Shown one piece after another: positions 35,543-43,719 of a stretch of DNA of 64,000 nt. The stretch is from Desulfobulbaceae bacterium UBA5611 (lineage in GTDB: Bacteria > Desulfobacterota > Desulfobulbia > Desulfobulbales > Desulfocapsaceae), in the NCBI GenBank assembly GCA_002424635.1, contig DIKT01000029.1, forward strand, positions 20,476 to 84,475, given 5' to 3'. The position numbers and the translations under genes are program-made. The notes beneath the pieces were generated by a model. The model had not been told where the DNA came from. It saw only the letters and a program-made list of their open reading frames with translations, and did no database searches. The stretch's first letter is position 1; every line of letters begins with the position of its first letter.

Positions 35543-35983
35543 TTAGGCCTTGACCGCCTCTAAGGCCGATTCGACCCGAGGTAGCATTTTGGTATTGTCA
35601 AAGTCGCCCCGTAAGACTTTCAAGGCATATCTCTCACGATCTATCTCCTGCTGGGTGCGAACCCCCAGCCTGCGGAAGATGGGGACAGGCGGGCACCAGC
35701 CCTGTACTGCATGTTCGAATAAAAATGGTAATACTATGCCCGGTACCAGCAGCCATTTCCGATTATAGGTCAGACCGAGCACCAGTCCGGTGAAGGCCAG
35801 AGCGGAGGCATTAGTTTCAAGCATGCGCTCCATGTCCCATTCCCGGTCGAGCTCATTGAGACGGCAATTGATATCAGCAGTGCTTTTCTGGGCATATGCG
35901 CGGACCCGAGCATCAATGTTTTGATCAATCTGGCTGTTGATTTTTGCTGAAGTATGAGCCCGGACCCTGTCTGTTTTAGCCAT
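35543..35983 (-). CDS. DUF2892-like membrane protein
   Basis: 146 residues. A charged helical N-terminus (KINSQIDQNIDARVRAYAQK) is followed by two hydrophobic segments (about 62-98, with ALAFTGLVLGLTYNRKWLLV and PGIVLPFLFEHAVQGWC) and a conserved-looking C-terminal block with PPVPIFRRLGVRT, ER.AL and LRGDF. That block matches DUF2892/YgaP-type membrane proteins. The Cys in QGWCPP is conserved in the family. The start at 35983 has AGGGAGGAAAAATT upstream. It is 59 bp before catalase on the same strand and is the first gene behind the second sigma-54-type promoter. Function unknown. Confidence 0.75.
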   Translation of the reverse strand: MAKTDRVRAHTSAKINSQIDQNIDARVRAYAQKSTADINCRLNELDREWDMERMLETNASALAFTGLVLGLTYNRKWLLVPGIVLPFLFEHAVQGWCPPVPIFRRLGVRTQQEIDRERYALKVLRGDFDNTKMLPRVESALEAVKA

Positions 35984-36229
35984 AATTTTTCCTCCCTGGG
36001 AGTTAAATTCAAGTCTTATAGATCTTAGGATCAGGATCCCTTTTTTGATTCTTTGGAATAAGAGAAAGATCGCGACGAGGGTTGGGTAGCCACGACTTTT
36101 CTCCTCATTCAAGTCATTGAGCCACTTATTTTTAAGATGAAAAGAAGATATACTGTTGAGGTAGTGAGTAAATTGGTTTTTTGCTCCAATGAGTCTGCAC
36201 GCTTAAAATATAGCTTATTTTACTGAACA

Positions 36230-36244
36230 GCAATATTTATGCCA
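36230..36244 (-). promoter_or_regulatory. sigma-54-type promoter for the DUF2892-katE operon
   Basis: On the minus strand TGGCAT-AAATA-TTGCT, one base off the consensus TGGCAC-N5-TTGC and with exact GG-N10-GC spacing. The predicted start is near 36218, which gives a leader of about 235 nt. The element sits inside a small dyad (GCAATA...TATTGC). Confidence 0.65.
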
Positions 36245-36327
36245 GTATTGCTTGGTCTGTTTTTAAGTAATTATTATTAGGACTTCATGTCAGTTTGACG
36301 ATTTCGCTGCTATTTTTCGCTACGCTT

Positions 36328-36354
36328 TCCCGAAAAACGGACCGAAAAAACGGA
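36328..36354 (-). promoter_or_regulatory. putative enhancer-binding site (tandem CCG/CGG dyads), copy 2
   Basis: Two tandem units, CCGAAAAACGG then CCGAAAAAACGG. It matches the box at 31731-31758 at all but about two positions and a one-base gap. It lies 83 bp from the -24 element, 11 bp (one helical turn) more than at the BON promoter. Confidence 0.6.
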
Positions 36355-36470
36355 CTTATCCTTATCAGGTAGGAAGCATAACCGATTGTATGAGATCATC
36401 ACCAAAAGTCTTGCCTGTTATTTAATTAACCCGGTAATCCGCTTAGACATGGACTCTAAAGATAGATGCA

Positions 36471-36499
36471 TTGACAATCAGTCCGGAACGATGCAATAT
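36471..36499 (+). promoter_or_regulatory. sigma-70-like promoter for the diguanylate cyclase gene
   Basis: A perfect -35 TTGACA at 36471-36476 and a weak -10 CAATAT at 36494-36499, 17 bp apart. The start would be near 36507, about 70 bp before the start codon. Confidence 0.5.
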
Positions 36500-36577
36500 T
36501 TCTTGTAAAGATTTAAATATTCCAATGGCGTTAATGATCTGAAGAAATAAGTGAGATTATCTTCATTCAGAGGTCAT

Positions 36578-38290
36578 ATGCACATCAAACTATCTACATC
36601 CCGAAAAGAGGCCCTCCGGATAGCTCTACCTCCCCTGGTAGCTGTTGTTCTGTTTGTCTCCGTTGTTTTCGGCTTGCTTCTGCCGGGCTATCATAATGCT
36701 GTGCTGGAACGAAAAAAGGAGATGATCCGCGAATTAACCACTACCGCCTGGAATATTCTGCAGTATTATCATACCAGGACCGGCCATGGTGAGCTGACCC
36801 GGTTGGAGGCTCAAACCATGGCGGCGGAGGAGATCGGCAGACTTCGTTATGGGCCTGATAATAAAGATTATTTTTGGATAAATGACATGCGGCCGGTGCT
36901 GATCATGCATCCCTATCGGCCGGATTTGGAAGGTCAGGATGTGTCTGATTTTGCCGATCCCAGCGGCCAGCGGCTGTTTGTGTCCTTTGTTGATAAGGTC
37001 CAGCAGGAGGGCTCCGGTTTTGTCCCTTACCTCTGGCAGTGGCAGGATGATGCCAGTCAAATAGTGGCCAAATTATCCTATGTCAAAGGATTCCAACCCT
37101 GGGGCTGGATCGTCGGTACTGGTATCTATCTGAATGATGTAGAACAGGAAACGGCCTTGGTCACGACCAGACTGGCTATGATCTCCCTGGCCATTCTGCT
37201 TTGTATTGCCGCCCTTTCAGCCCATAGCATACGACAGGGTATCCGGGCGGTGCGCCAGCGTCGGCAGGCCTTGGAACTGCTGAGTCAGCATCGCGATCAG
37301 CTGGCTGAGGATGTCAACGAACGGACCCGGGAATTGCAGGAAAGTAACGAGCTCCTGCGTTCAGAAGTAGAGGAACATGCCAGTGCCGAAAAGCATATCA
37401 CCGGCCAGCATGCCTTCCTGGAAAGCGTCTTAGAGTCGCTGCCGTTTCCTTTTTATGTAGTGAATGCCGATAATTATTTGATTGAGATGGCCAATTCTGC
37501 GGCCAAGAAAGAAGGTTGGGTTGGAGGTGCTTGTCATCTTCTGACCCATGGCAGCCCAGTGCCATGCGGTGGTGAGGGCCATTCTTGCCCCCTGGATGAG
37601 GTGAAAAGAACAGGCTTGCCGGTAACCTTAGAGCATCAGCATTATGATCATGAGCACGGAGCCTGTCGTTTTTATGAGGTACACGGCTTCCCTATCTTTG
37701 ATAAAGAAGGCCGGGTGGTCAAAATGATCGAAACCAGTCAGGATATCACCCAGCGCAAGGAACTGGAGGCTCAGCTTATAGAAATCTCCAATACCGATCA
37801 GTTGACCGGTCTCTATAATCGACGCGGCTTTTTTATTATGGGCGAAAAACAGATGCAGGTGGCTGAGCGTCTGGGCAGCCGGCTGACTCTGCTTTTTGCT
37901 GATGTTGATAATCTCAAGCCGATCAATGATACCCTTGGCCATGAAGGGGGTGATGCTATTTTAAAGGCAGCGGCCACCGTCCTGATAGATACTTTTCGCC
38001 AGGCTGATATTGTCGGGCGCTTAGGTGGTGATGAATTTGCTGTCCTGTTGATAGAAGGCAGCGAGGAGGCTAATGACTTTACAATGCAGCAGCGTCTGCA
38101 GGAAAATATCGACCATCGTAACCGGGCCTTCCCTGCTTTTCCTCTGGAGTTGAGCACCGGTACTGCTCTGTTCGATCCCGCCAACCCCTGCTCCCTTGAG
38201 GATCTCATCGCCGAGGCGGACCGACATATGTATGAGGACAAGCAGGCCAAGAAAGCCGTAATTGTTCTTAAGCCTGCAGAGACAGCATAG
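36578..38290 (+). CDS. membrane diguanylate cyclase (Cache-PAS-GGDEF)
   Basis: 570 residues from the preferred ATG, which has GAGGT just upstream; a GTG nine codons earlier is less likely. A first membrane helix (about 18-40) is followed by a periplasmic Cache domain (about 45-195) with DYFWINDMRPVLIMHPYRP, and a second helix (about 200-222). A coiled linker leads to a PAS domain (about 270-385) with a His/Cys-rich insert (CHLLTHGSPVPCGGEGHSC), then a GGDEF domain. GGDEF is intact near 482-486, and an RQAD I-site five residues before it allows product inhibition. It makes cyclic di-GMP in response to an extracellular ligand. The Cys-rich PAS insert could bind a metal or heme. No EAL domain or other cyclic di-GMP effector is seen nearby. 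Confidence 0.93.
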   Translation: MHIKLSTSRKEALRIALPPLVAVVLFVSVVFGLLLPGYHNAVLERKKEMIRELTTTAWNILQYYHTRTGHGELTRLEAQTMAAEEIGRLRYGPDNKDYFWINDMRPVLIMHPYRPDLEGQDVSDFADPSGQRLFVSFVDKVQQEGSGFVPYLWQWQDDASQIVAKLSYVKGFQPWGWIVGTGIYLNDVEQETALVTTRLAMISLAILLCIAALSAHSIRQGIRAVRQRRQALELLSQHRDQLAEDVNERTRELQESNELLRSEVEEHASAEKHITGQHAFLESVLESLPFPFYVVNADNYLIEMANSAAKKEGWVGGACHLLTHGSPVPCGGEGHSCPLDEVKRTGLPVTLEHQHYDHEHGACRFYEVHGFPIFDKEGRVVKMIETSQDITQRKELEAQLIEISNTDQLTGLYNRRGFFIMGEKQMQVAERLGSRLTLLFADVDNLKPINDTLGHEGGDAILKAAATVLIDTFRQADIVGRLGGDEFAVLLIEGSEEANDFTMQQRLQENIDHRNRAFPAFPLELSTGTALFDPANPCSLEDLIAEADRHMYEDKQAKKAVIVLKPAETA

Positions 38291-38334
38291 GTCCTGGCAG
38301 TGCATAATCAGATGAGGACGCAGATGGCACCCCT

Positions 38335-39588
38335 TTAGGGTGTCTCCTGATCGGTAGTCAGGCTGGGCACGATCATATTGATGAGCCAGAAAAGGATAAA
38401 GGGTATGCTGACAACTGTCAGGGCGCCCAGCAGACCTTCCTTGAAAGTTTCTGCGCTATGGGGCAGCAGCGGCAGGTGGTAATGCATGAAACCGGCAAAC
38501 GAGAGTGAGAAGGCCTGGCCGCCGATCACTACGTTCCACCGCATCATGAACACACCATATAAAATAAGAAGCAGGGCGATAACGGTGCGGCGGATGGTGA
38601 GCCGGGGCAGAATCAACAGGATGAAGGGCAGCAGATTTCCGAGGCCGTACTGCAGGATAAAGATATTGACGAAGTCCTTTTGATAAAGGACAAAGCGCAG
38701 GATGTCCCATGACTTCATCGCCGTATAGCCGCGAAAGATGAGGTCAAGCAGCTCAAGGGCAATGGCAGCCACCAGAAAGCCGATCAGATAGCGGGAGGCC
38801 TTGGCGATGACCTCTTCCATCACTGTTATTCTGCTTACCTGCGCCACATCGGTGTCTTGGGCAGGAGTGGAACGCAATTTTTTCCATTCCATGATGACAA
38901 TATAGGTCAGCATACAAAGAGCAATGCCTGACACCACTGCGGACATGATGAAGATGACCGGCATGAGCGGTGACATCCACAGGGCATTGGCTTTGACCGA
39001 ACCGAAAATAAAACCGGCATAACCATGCAGAAAGCAGGCCACCGGGATGCCCGTGGCGGCCAGGATTTTAACTGCTTTTTTGTCTTTAACCAGGGCCGGG
39101 GCGCTGATATCGTAAGCCCCCAGAGTGAGTAGCTGATAAAGCCGGCGCTTTATTACCAGACCCGGGCCTGGCTGCCCCTGTAACGCCAGGGTCTGCTCGA
39201 CAAAATACTGGCGATAGACAAACCAGATCTCACTTAAAACAATAGCCGCATAGGTGGAAAAAACAATGCCGAAGGCGGCAATGGCCGAGGTGAAATGGGG
39301 GGTCAGCATGACGTAAATCCCCCGCAGCGGCTGCTGGAGATGAAAGAGCAGCGGCAGCAGGGCCGTGGGCAGGAGCGCCAGCGAAAAGACCAGCGAAAAG
39401 CGGGCCAGTTCCTTGAGATCCTTCTGGCCGAAGACATGATACAGCGAGGACAGCACGAAAGCGCCGGCGACCAGTCCGGTCATATAGGGGTACATGACAA
39501 TCTGGATGGACCAGTAAATATATTCGTTGGGATAGACGAAGAGTTCCTTGGTGGTCCATTCCAGGCCATGAACGATCATAGATTCCAT
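38335..39588 (-). CDS. NrfD/PsrC-type membrane quinone subunit
   Basis: 417 residues with about ten membrane helices (for example ILAATGIPVACFLHGYAGFI and FVLYQKDFVNIFILQYGLGN). This is the layout of NrfD/HybB/DsrP-type subunits, which exchange electrons between menaquinone and a periplasmic iron-sulfur partner. It is the last of three genes (tetraheme cytochrome, four-cluster ferredoxin, NrfD), four bases after the ferredoxin stop. No molybdopterin catalytic subunit is encoded nearby, so the trio is probably a quinol:cytochrome oxidoreductase or a relay. The start has GAGGTGACAAC before ATG. Similar three-gene sets exist in Geobacter (CbcSTU), and DsrJOP is a more distant relative. Confidence 0.88.
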   Translation of the reverse strand: MESMIVHGLEWTTKELFVYPNEYIYWSIQIVMYPYMTGLVAGAFVLSSLYHVFGQKDLKELARFSLVFSLALLPTALLPLLFHLQQPLRGIYVMLTPHFTSAIAAFGIVFSTYAAIVLSEIWFVYRQYFVEQTLALQGQPGPGLVIKRRLYQLLTLGAYDISAPALVKDKKAVKILAATGIPVACFLHGYAGFIFGSVKANALWMSPLMPVIFIMSAVVSGIALCMLTYIVIMEWKKLRSTPAQDTDVAQVSRITVMEEVIAKASRYLIGFLVAAIALELLDLIFRGYTAMKSWDILRFVLYQKDFVNIFILQYGLGNLLPFILLILPRLTIRRTVIALLLILYGVFMMRWNVVIGGQAFSLSFAGFMHYHLPLLPHSAETFKEGLLGALTVVSIPFILFWLINMIVPSLTTDQETP

Positions 39589-39592
39589 GTTG

Positions 39593-40363
39593 TCACCTCA
39601 CATTCCTGTCCAGGCCGATATAGAAGACCTGCGGCTTGGTACCGTATTCGTCCTTGGTGACCGCCACTCTCTGGGTCATAATGATCCGGGTGATGGGGTC
39701 GTTGGCATCCTTAAGATTACAAATCTCGCGGGCTCCAAAAGGGCAGGCCTGAACGCAGGCGGGCTTCAGGCCTTGGCTGATGCGGTGGTAACAGAAGTTG
39801 CATTTCTCGGCCACCTTGTGGACTGGATGGAAGAAACGTACCCCATATGGACAGGCCATAATACAGTAACCGCAGCCGATACACCACTTACGGTCTATAA
39901 GGACCACCCCGTCTAAGGTCTGGTAGGTGGCGCCGACCGGGCAGACCTGCACACAGGGTGGGCTGTCGCATTGGTTGCACAGTTTGGGCACGAAAAAGCT
40001 CTTGGTGACCTCAGCTGGATCGAAGGCCTCGCCTCGAATCCTGGGATCGGTAAAACCGTCCCGGGCGGCCCGGGGCGAATCGATATGAGTCTGATCATCT
40101 TTGGTGATAATATAGCGTTCAACCCAGGTGCGAGTGACGGGGGCATCGTAAGGGGTTTCGTTTTCCAGTTTGCAGGCCTTAACGCAGAGTCCACAACCCA
40201 CGCATTTTTCGGTATCCACCAGAAAGCCCCAGCGTAAGGCAGGATCTGCCAGCGCCACCTTAACTTCTGCCTGGCTCAGAAAGCGGAAGGCCGTAACTGG
40301 TAAAATGGCAGCCGCTGTGGTGGTGAGGGCCATGGCCAATAAATCCCGGCGGGAGCATCTCAT
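39593..40363 (-). CDS. Tat-exported ferredoxin with four [4Fe-4S] clusters (DsrO/HybA-like)
   Basis: 256 residues. The N-terminus MRCSRRDLLAMALTTTAAAI has a twin-arginine signal (SRRDLLA). Four Cys groups follow: CVGCGLCVKAC near 56-66, CNQCDSPPCVQVCP near 135-148, CIGCGYCIMACP near 168-179 and CNFCYHRI...CVQACP near 195-212. Sixteen Cys make four cubane clusters, as in the NrfC/DsrO/HybA family. It passes electrons in the periplasm between the tetraheme cytochrome and the NrfD subunit. The start ATG overlaps the cytochrome stop (ATGA), showing translational coupling, and GGAGGACATGCA precedes it. Confidence 0.93.
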   Translation of the reverse strand: MRCSRRDLLAMALTTTAAAILPVTAFRFLSQAEVKVALADPALRWGFLVDTEKCVGCGLCVKACKLENETPYDAPVTRTWVERYIITKDDQTHIDSPRAARDGFTDPRIRGEAFDPAEVTKSFFVPKLCNQCDSPPCVQVCPVGATYQTLDGVVLIDRKWCIGCGYCIMACPYGVRFFHPVHKVAEKCNFCYHRISQGLKPACVQACPFGAREICNLKDANDPITRIIMTQRVAVTKDEYGTKPQVFYIGLDRNVR

Positions 40364-40833
40364 TGCATGTCCTCCAGATCAGGTTTATGAGGATTGTGGC
40401 AATCGCTGCAGGGTATTGCCGGGTTGTGGGTATCCGGGTCAATGCCCTTGATCAGAGAGCGCTGGCTGCTGGGAGTATGCAGAGCGGCATGGCAACGTAA
40501 ACAAAGGTCCCGGCTGGTATCGAGAATAAGCTTTTCCGGGGCTTCCGGGTGATCAAAGGCCGGGCCGTGACAGTTTTCGCACTGGATGGCAGCGTGTTTG
40601 GACGAGGCGTTAGCGGCTGCATTGTCAGGATGGCATTCATTGCAGAATTCCCGACCGCGGTATTTGATCGGCACAGCCTGCCAGTCGTTAATATCCCCAG
40701 CCCGGTGGTAACCATAGGTAAAATTTACCCCATGAACGCCGAAATCCTGGGGAACAAGAAAGTATCTAAGCACCAGGAAAAAAGCAATGATTACCAAGAC
40801 CACATAGAGTGGTCGCCATATATGATTGTTCAT
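40360..40833 (-). CDS. membrane-anchored tetraheme cytochrome c
   Basis: 157 residues. One N-terminal membrane anchor (about 7-27, LYVVLVIIAFFLVLRYFLV) is followed by four CxxCH heme sites: CNECH near 65, CENCH near 85, CLRCH near 111 and CSDCH near 143. Additional His residues (HAAIQ, HPEAP, HTPSS, HNPAI, HNPHK) can give bis-His ligation. No cleavable signal, so it stays anchored facing the periplasm. It is the first gene of the redox trio, with AGGAAGGACTTCT before its ATG. It probably takes electrons from or gives them to soluble periplasmic cytochromes. Similar to the small cytochrome of CbcSTU-like complexes. Confidence 0.88.
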   Translation of the reverse strand: MNNHIWRPLYVVLVIIAFFLVLRYFLVPQDFGVHGVNFTYGYHRAGDINDWQAVPIKYRGREFCNECHPDNAAANASSKHAAIQCENCHGPAFDHPEAPEKLILDTSRDLCLRCHAALHTPSSQRSLIKGIDPDTHNPAIPCSDCHNPHKPDLEDMQ

Positions 40834-41325
40834 AGAAGTCCTTCCTGGCAATCTGGCTCATGCGTTTAAATTATTAACCAATAGTTATGAACTTTGTAAT
40901 TTAAATAATATCACAGCGGGCTCAGAAATCATAATACGATAAACAATGATGAGATTGCTTCGGCACCTGGATCGAAAATTGCATAAATTATGGGGCCTTT
41001 GTATGTGAAATCATAAATTTATATGACAGCAATAACATGATGACCGAGCAAGCCAATATAAATTTTTGCTGGTTGTCTCCGAATCTGGAGAGCAGAAGTA
41101 AATGGGGTGCCGGCTTTGAAATTGACAAAAATTATAGTTGTCATAACTTGCTTCTTAATTTTTCTCCCTGTATGCTAAAAATGGTATTTTCTGATGAAAA
41201 GAACTTTGGTTATGTCAAGGTGTAGAATATAAGATATTCTCATCTAAAAAAATCAGCCAGGCAAGGCTTCTGATCATCATTAGTAAAAAAACTAACCTTC
41301 AAATTGTGTTGAAAGGCGTCTGATC
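40834..41325. other. 492-bp divergent gap between the cytochrome and PBP1B genes
   Basis: AT-rich. It holds an inverted repeat with nine-base arms (TTTAAATTA/TAATTTAAA at 40865-40905) and another, TGACAA-N9-TTGTCA, at 41123-41143. A 62-codon open frame at 41037-41225 has no ribosome site and no recognisable family, so it is not annotated as a gene. Confidence 0.5.
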
Positions 41326-43671
41326 TTGCGTAAGAAAAAAAGAATAATTCCCAAAAAGCCCCGGCGTCTCAAAAGCAGGTCACGATGGTCAACTATAGTT
41401 AAGAGTGCGATACCGGTTGTGTTGCTTGTCTTCGTTGTCTTGGGTTTGTATGTCGTGTCTCTGGACAAAATTATCCGGCAGAAATTTGATGGAAAACGCT
41501 GGGCCTTGCCCGCTCTGGTCTATGCTCGGCCCCTGGAATTATATCCGGATCTGGCTTTCACGATGGAAATGTTGACGGAGGAATTGCAGCTCGGCGGCTA
41601 TCGACGGGACAAAGCGGTCAAAGATCCCGGCGGTTATGATCTTACCGGCAATGTCATGCACCTGGTGACTAGAGATTTTACTTTTCCCGACGGTCTCGAA
41701 AAATCGGTCGCAATTACAGTGGAATTTGCCGGTCCTGTAGTTAAAAAGATATCACGGACTGATACTGGTGAGGAACTGGCCCTGGCCAGGCTTGATCCGG
41801 CCCGAATCGGCAGCTTCCATCCCCTGGACAATGAAGACCGGATTGTCTACAGCCGGGAGAATATTCCTGATGTGCTGATCAAGACCCTGCTGGCAGTAGA
41901 GGATCGACAATTTTATTCTCATATTGGAGTGGATCCCCTGGGCATCCTGCGGGCTATGATTGCCAATGTCCGGGCCGGCAAGACGGTGCAGGGCGGCAGC
42001 ACTTTGACCCAGCAGCTGGTGAAGAATTTTTTTCTTAACAATGAGCGCACCCTGCATCGTAAATTCAATGAAGTTATTATGGCCCTGCTGCTGGAGGCCC
42101 ATTACAGTAAAGACGAGATTCTGACGGCCTATGTTAATGAAATCTTTCTAGGCCAAGACCGGGGGCGGGCTGTTCATGGTTTCGGTCTGGCCAGTCAGTT
42201 TTATTTCCGCCGGGAATTGAAGGATCTTTCTGCCGCCCAGATCGCCATGTTGGTGGGGATGATCAAAGGGCCATCTTATTATGATCCGCGTCGTTATGGT
42301 GAGCGTTGCCAGCAGCGCCGGCAGGTAGTACTCGATGTCATGCAGTCCGAAAAGGTGATCACGGCTGAGACCTATGCCTTGGCTAAAGCCGCCGGATTGG
42401 ATACCAATGAGGTAATACAAAGCGCCTTTAACCGTTATCCAGCCTTTCTTGATCTGGTACGGCGCCAGCTTGGGGAGGATTATCATGAGGAAGATCTCAC
42501 CTCTAATGGTCTGAAGATTTTGACCACGCTTGATCCCCAAGTCCAGATCCAGGTAGAGAGACATCTCGGGGAAACGCTGTCAGCCTTGGAAAAACGGACC
42601 GGCACCAGCGGGCTGGAAGGGGCAGTAATTATCAGCAGCCGAGAGGGTGGGGAGATCCTGGCCGTGGCTGGTGGTCGCAATGCCTTGCAGCCTGGTTTTA
42701 ATCGAGCCCTTGATGCCCGGCGGCCGATTGGCTCGCTTATTAAGCCGATAGTATATTTGACGGCTCTGGCGAACGGTTACACCCTGGCCAGTCCGGTGCA
42801 GGATGTGTCGATGACTATTAAGGCGGCCGGATCCAAAGCCTGGCAGCCGGCTAATTATGATAAAAAAGAACATGGGGTGGTGCCTTTTCATGAGGCCTTG
42901 GCCAATTCCTATAATTTGGCCACCATCAGTATCGGTATGGATATCGGGGTGGAAAAGGTGATTGCCAATGTCAAGCGGGCCGGGATAAACCAGGAATTTC
43001 AACCTTATCCTTCTTTTTTACTGGGCACGGCTGCTCTAGCGCCTCTCGAGGTGGCCCAGATGTATCAGCTCTTTGCCACTGGTGGCTTTTATCAGCCACA
43101 GCGGGTAATAGGCAGTGTGCTGACTCTGGACAATAAAGTTGTTCAGCGCTTTGGCTTGACAGTGGAGCAGCGTTTTCCACCAGAGGATATCTATCTGCTC
43201 AATACGGCCTTGCAGCGGGTGGTGGCCCATGGGACAGCCAGATCGCTTGTGAATTATCTTCCGCAAGCGGCCCAGGCTGCTGGTAAAACAGGGACCACAG
43301 ATGAACTGCGGGATAGCTGGTTTGCCGGTTTTACCGGAGACCGGCTGGCTGTGGTCTGGATTGGCCGTGACGATAACAAACCGACCGTACTCACCGGTTC
43401 AAGCGGTGCTCTGGTAGTATGGGGAAAGATCATGCAGGCCCTTCATCCTCAGCCGCTTGAGTTGGTCGAACCGGAGGGGCTGGAGTGGGCAAGAATAGAT
43501 GCTGCCAACTATGGCCGCTCCTCTGGTGCTGTTCGGGATAATGTCTTGTTGCCTTTTATGGCCGGAACGCTACCGGCCGGGGCGGAACTGACGACGTCCT
43601 CATCATCTCCTGCCGGTACTGAAGACCGGAATGGCTCCGGTATTTTCGATAAGATCCGGGGTTGGTTTTAA
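41326..43671 (+). CDS. mrcB: penicillin-binding protein 1B-type bifunctional transglycosylase/transpeptidase
   Basis: 781 residues. A basic cytoplasmic start (KKKRIIPKKPRRLKSRSR), one membrane helix (about 28-48), a UB2H-like domain (about 75-165) and a GT51 transglycosylase follow, with EDRQFYSHIGVD near 190 (catalytic Glu) and GGSTLTQQLVKNFF near 222. The transpeptidase has the SxxK motif in RPIGSLIKP near 470, SYN near 526 and KTGT near 651. The UB2H-like domain and gene layout point to PBP1B rather than PBP1A. It builds and cross-links peptidoglycan. The start codon is TTG with AAAGG ten bases upstream. A TPR lipoprotein follows and may be an activator like LpoB or LpoA, though without visible similarity. 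Confidence 0.92.
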   Translation: MRKKKRIIPKKPRRLKSRSRWSTIVKSAIPVVLLVFVVLGLYVVSLDKIIRQKFDGKRWALPALVYARPLELYPDLAFTMEMLTEELQLGGYRRDKAVKDPGGYDLTGNVMHLVTRDFTFPDGLEKSVAITVEFAGPVVKKISRTDTGEELALARLDPARIGSFHPLDNEDRIVYSRENIPDVLIKTLLAVEDRQFYSHIGVDPLGILRAMIANVRAGKTVQGGSTLTQQLVKNFFLNNERTLHRKFNEVIMALLLEAHYSKDEILTAYVNEIFLGQDRGRAVHGFGLASQFYFRRELKDLSAAQIAMLVGMIKGPSYYDPRRYGERCQQRRQVVLDVMQSEKVITAETYALAKAAGLDTNEVIQSAFNRYPAFLDLVRRQLGEDYHEEDLTSNGLKILTTLDPQVQIQVERHLGETLSALEKRTGTSGLEGAVIISSREGGEILAVAGGRNALQPGFNRALDARRPIGSLIKPIVYLTALANGYTLASPVQDVSMTIKAAGSKAWQPANYDKKEHGVVPFHEALANSYNLATISIGMDIGVEKVIANVKRAGINQEFQPYPSFLLGTAALAPLEVAQMYQLFATGGFYQPQRVIGSVLTLDNKVVQRFGLTVEQRFPPEDIYLLNTALQRVVAHGTARSLVNYLPQAAQAAGKTGTTDELRDSWFAGFTGDRLAVVWIGRDDNKPTVLTGSSGALVVWGKIMQALHPQPLELVEPEGLEWARIDAANYGRSSGAVRDNVLLPFMAGTLPAGAELTTSSSSPAGTEDRNGSGIFDKIRGWF

Positions 43672-43719
43672 ATAATGCAGAACTGGTCAAGGAATGAAGA
43701 TCCAGAAGGAAAGAGAACA

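Larger units (their letters stand above)
35984..36577. other. 594-bp divergent regulatory region
   Basis: Separates the minus-strand stress block from the plus-strand diguanylate cyclase. It contains a sigma-54-type promoter and the second tandem dyad box for the minus strand, and a sigma-70-like promoter for the plus strand. An in-frame extension of the DUF2892 gene up to 36112 lacks a ribosome site. No other gene seen. Confidence 0.65.

Noticed and set aside
41037..41225. 62-codon plus-strand frame upstream of PBP1B
   Set aside because: No ribosome site, no recognisable family, AT-rich intergenic composition.
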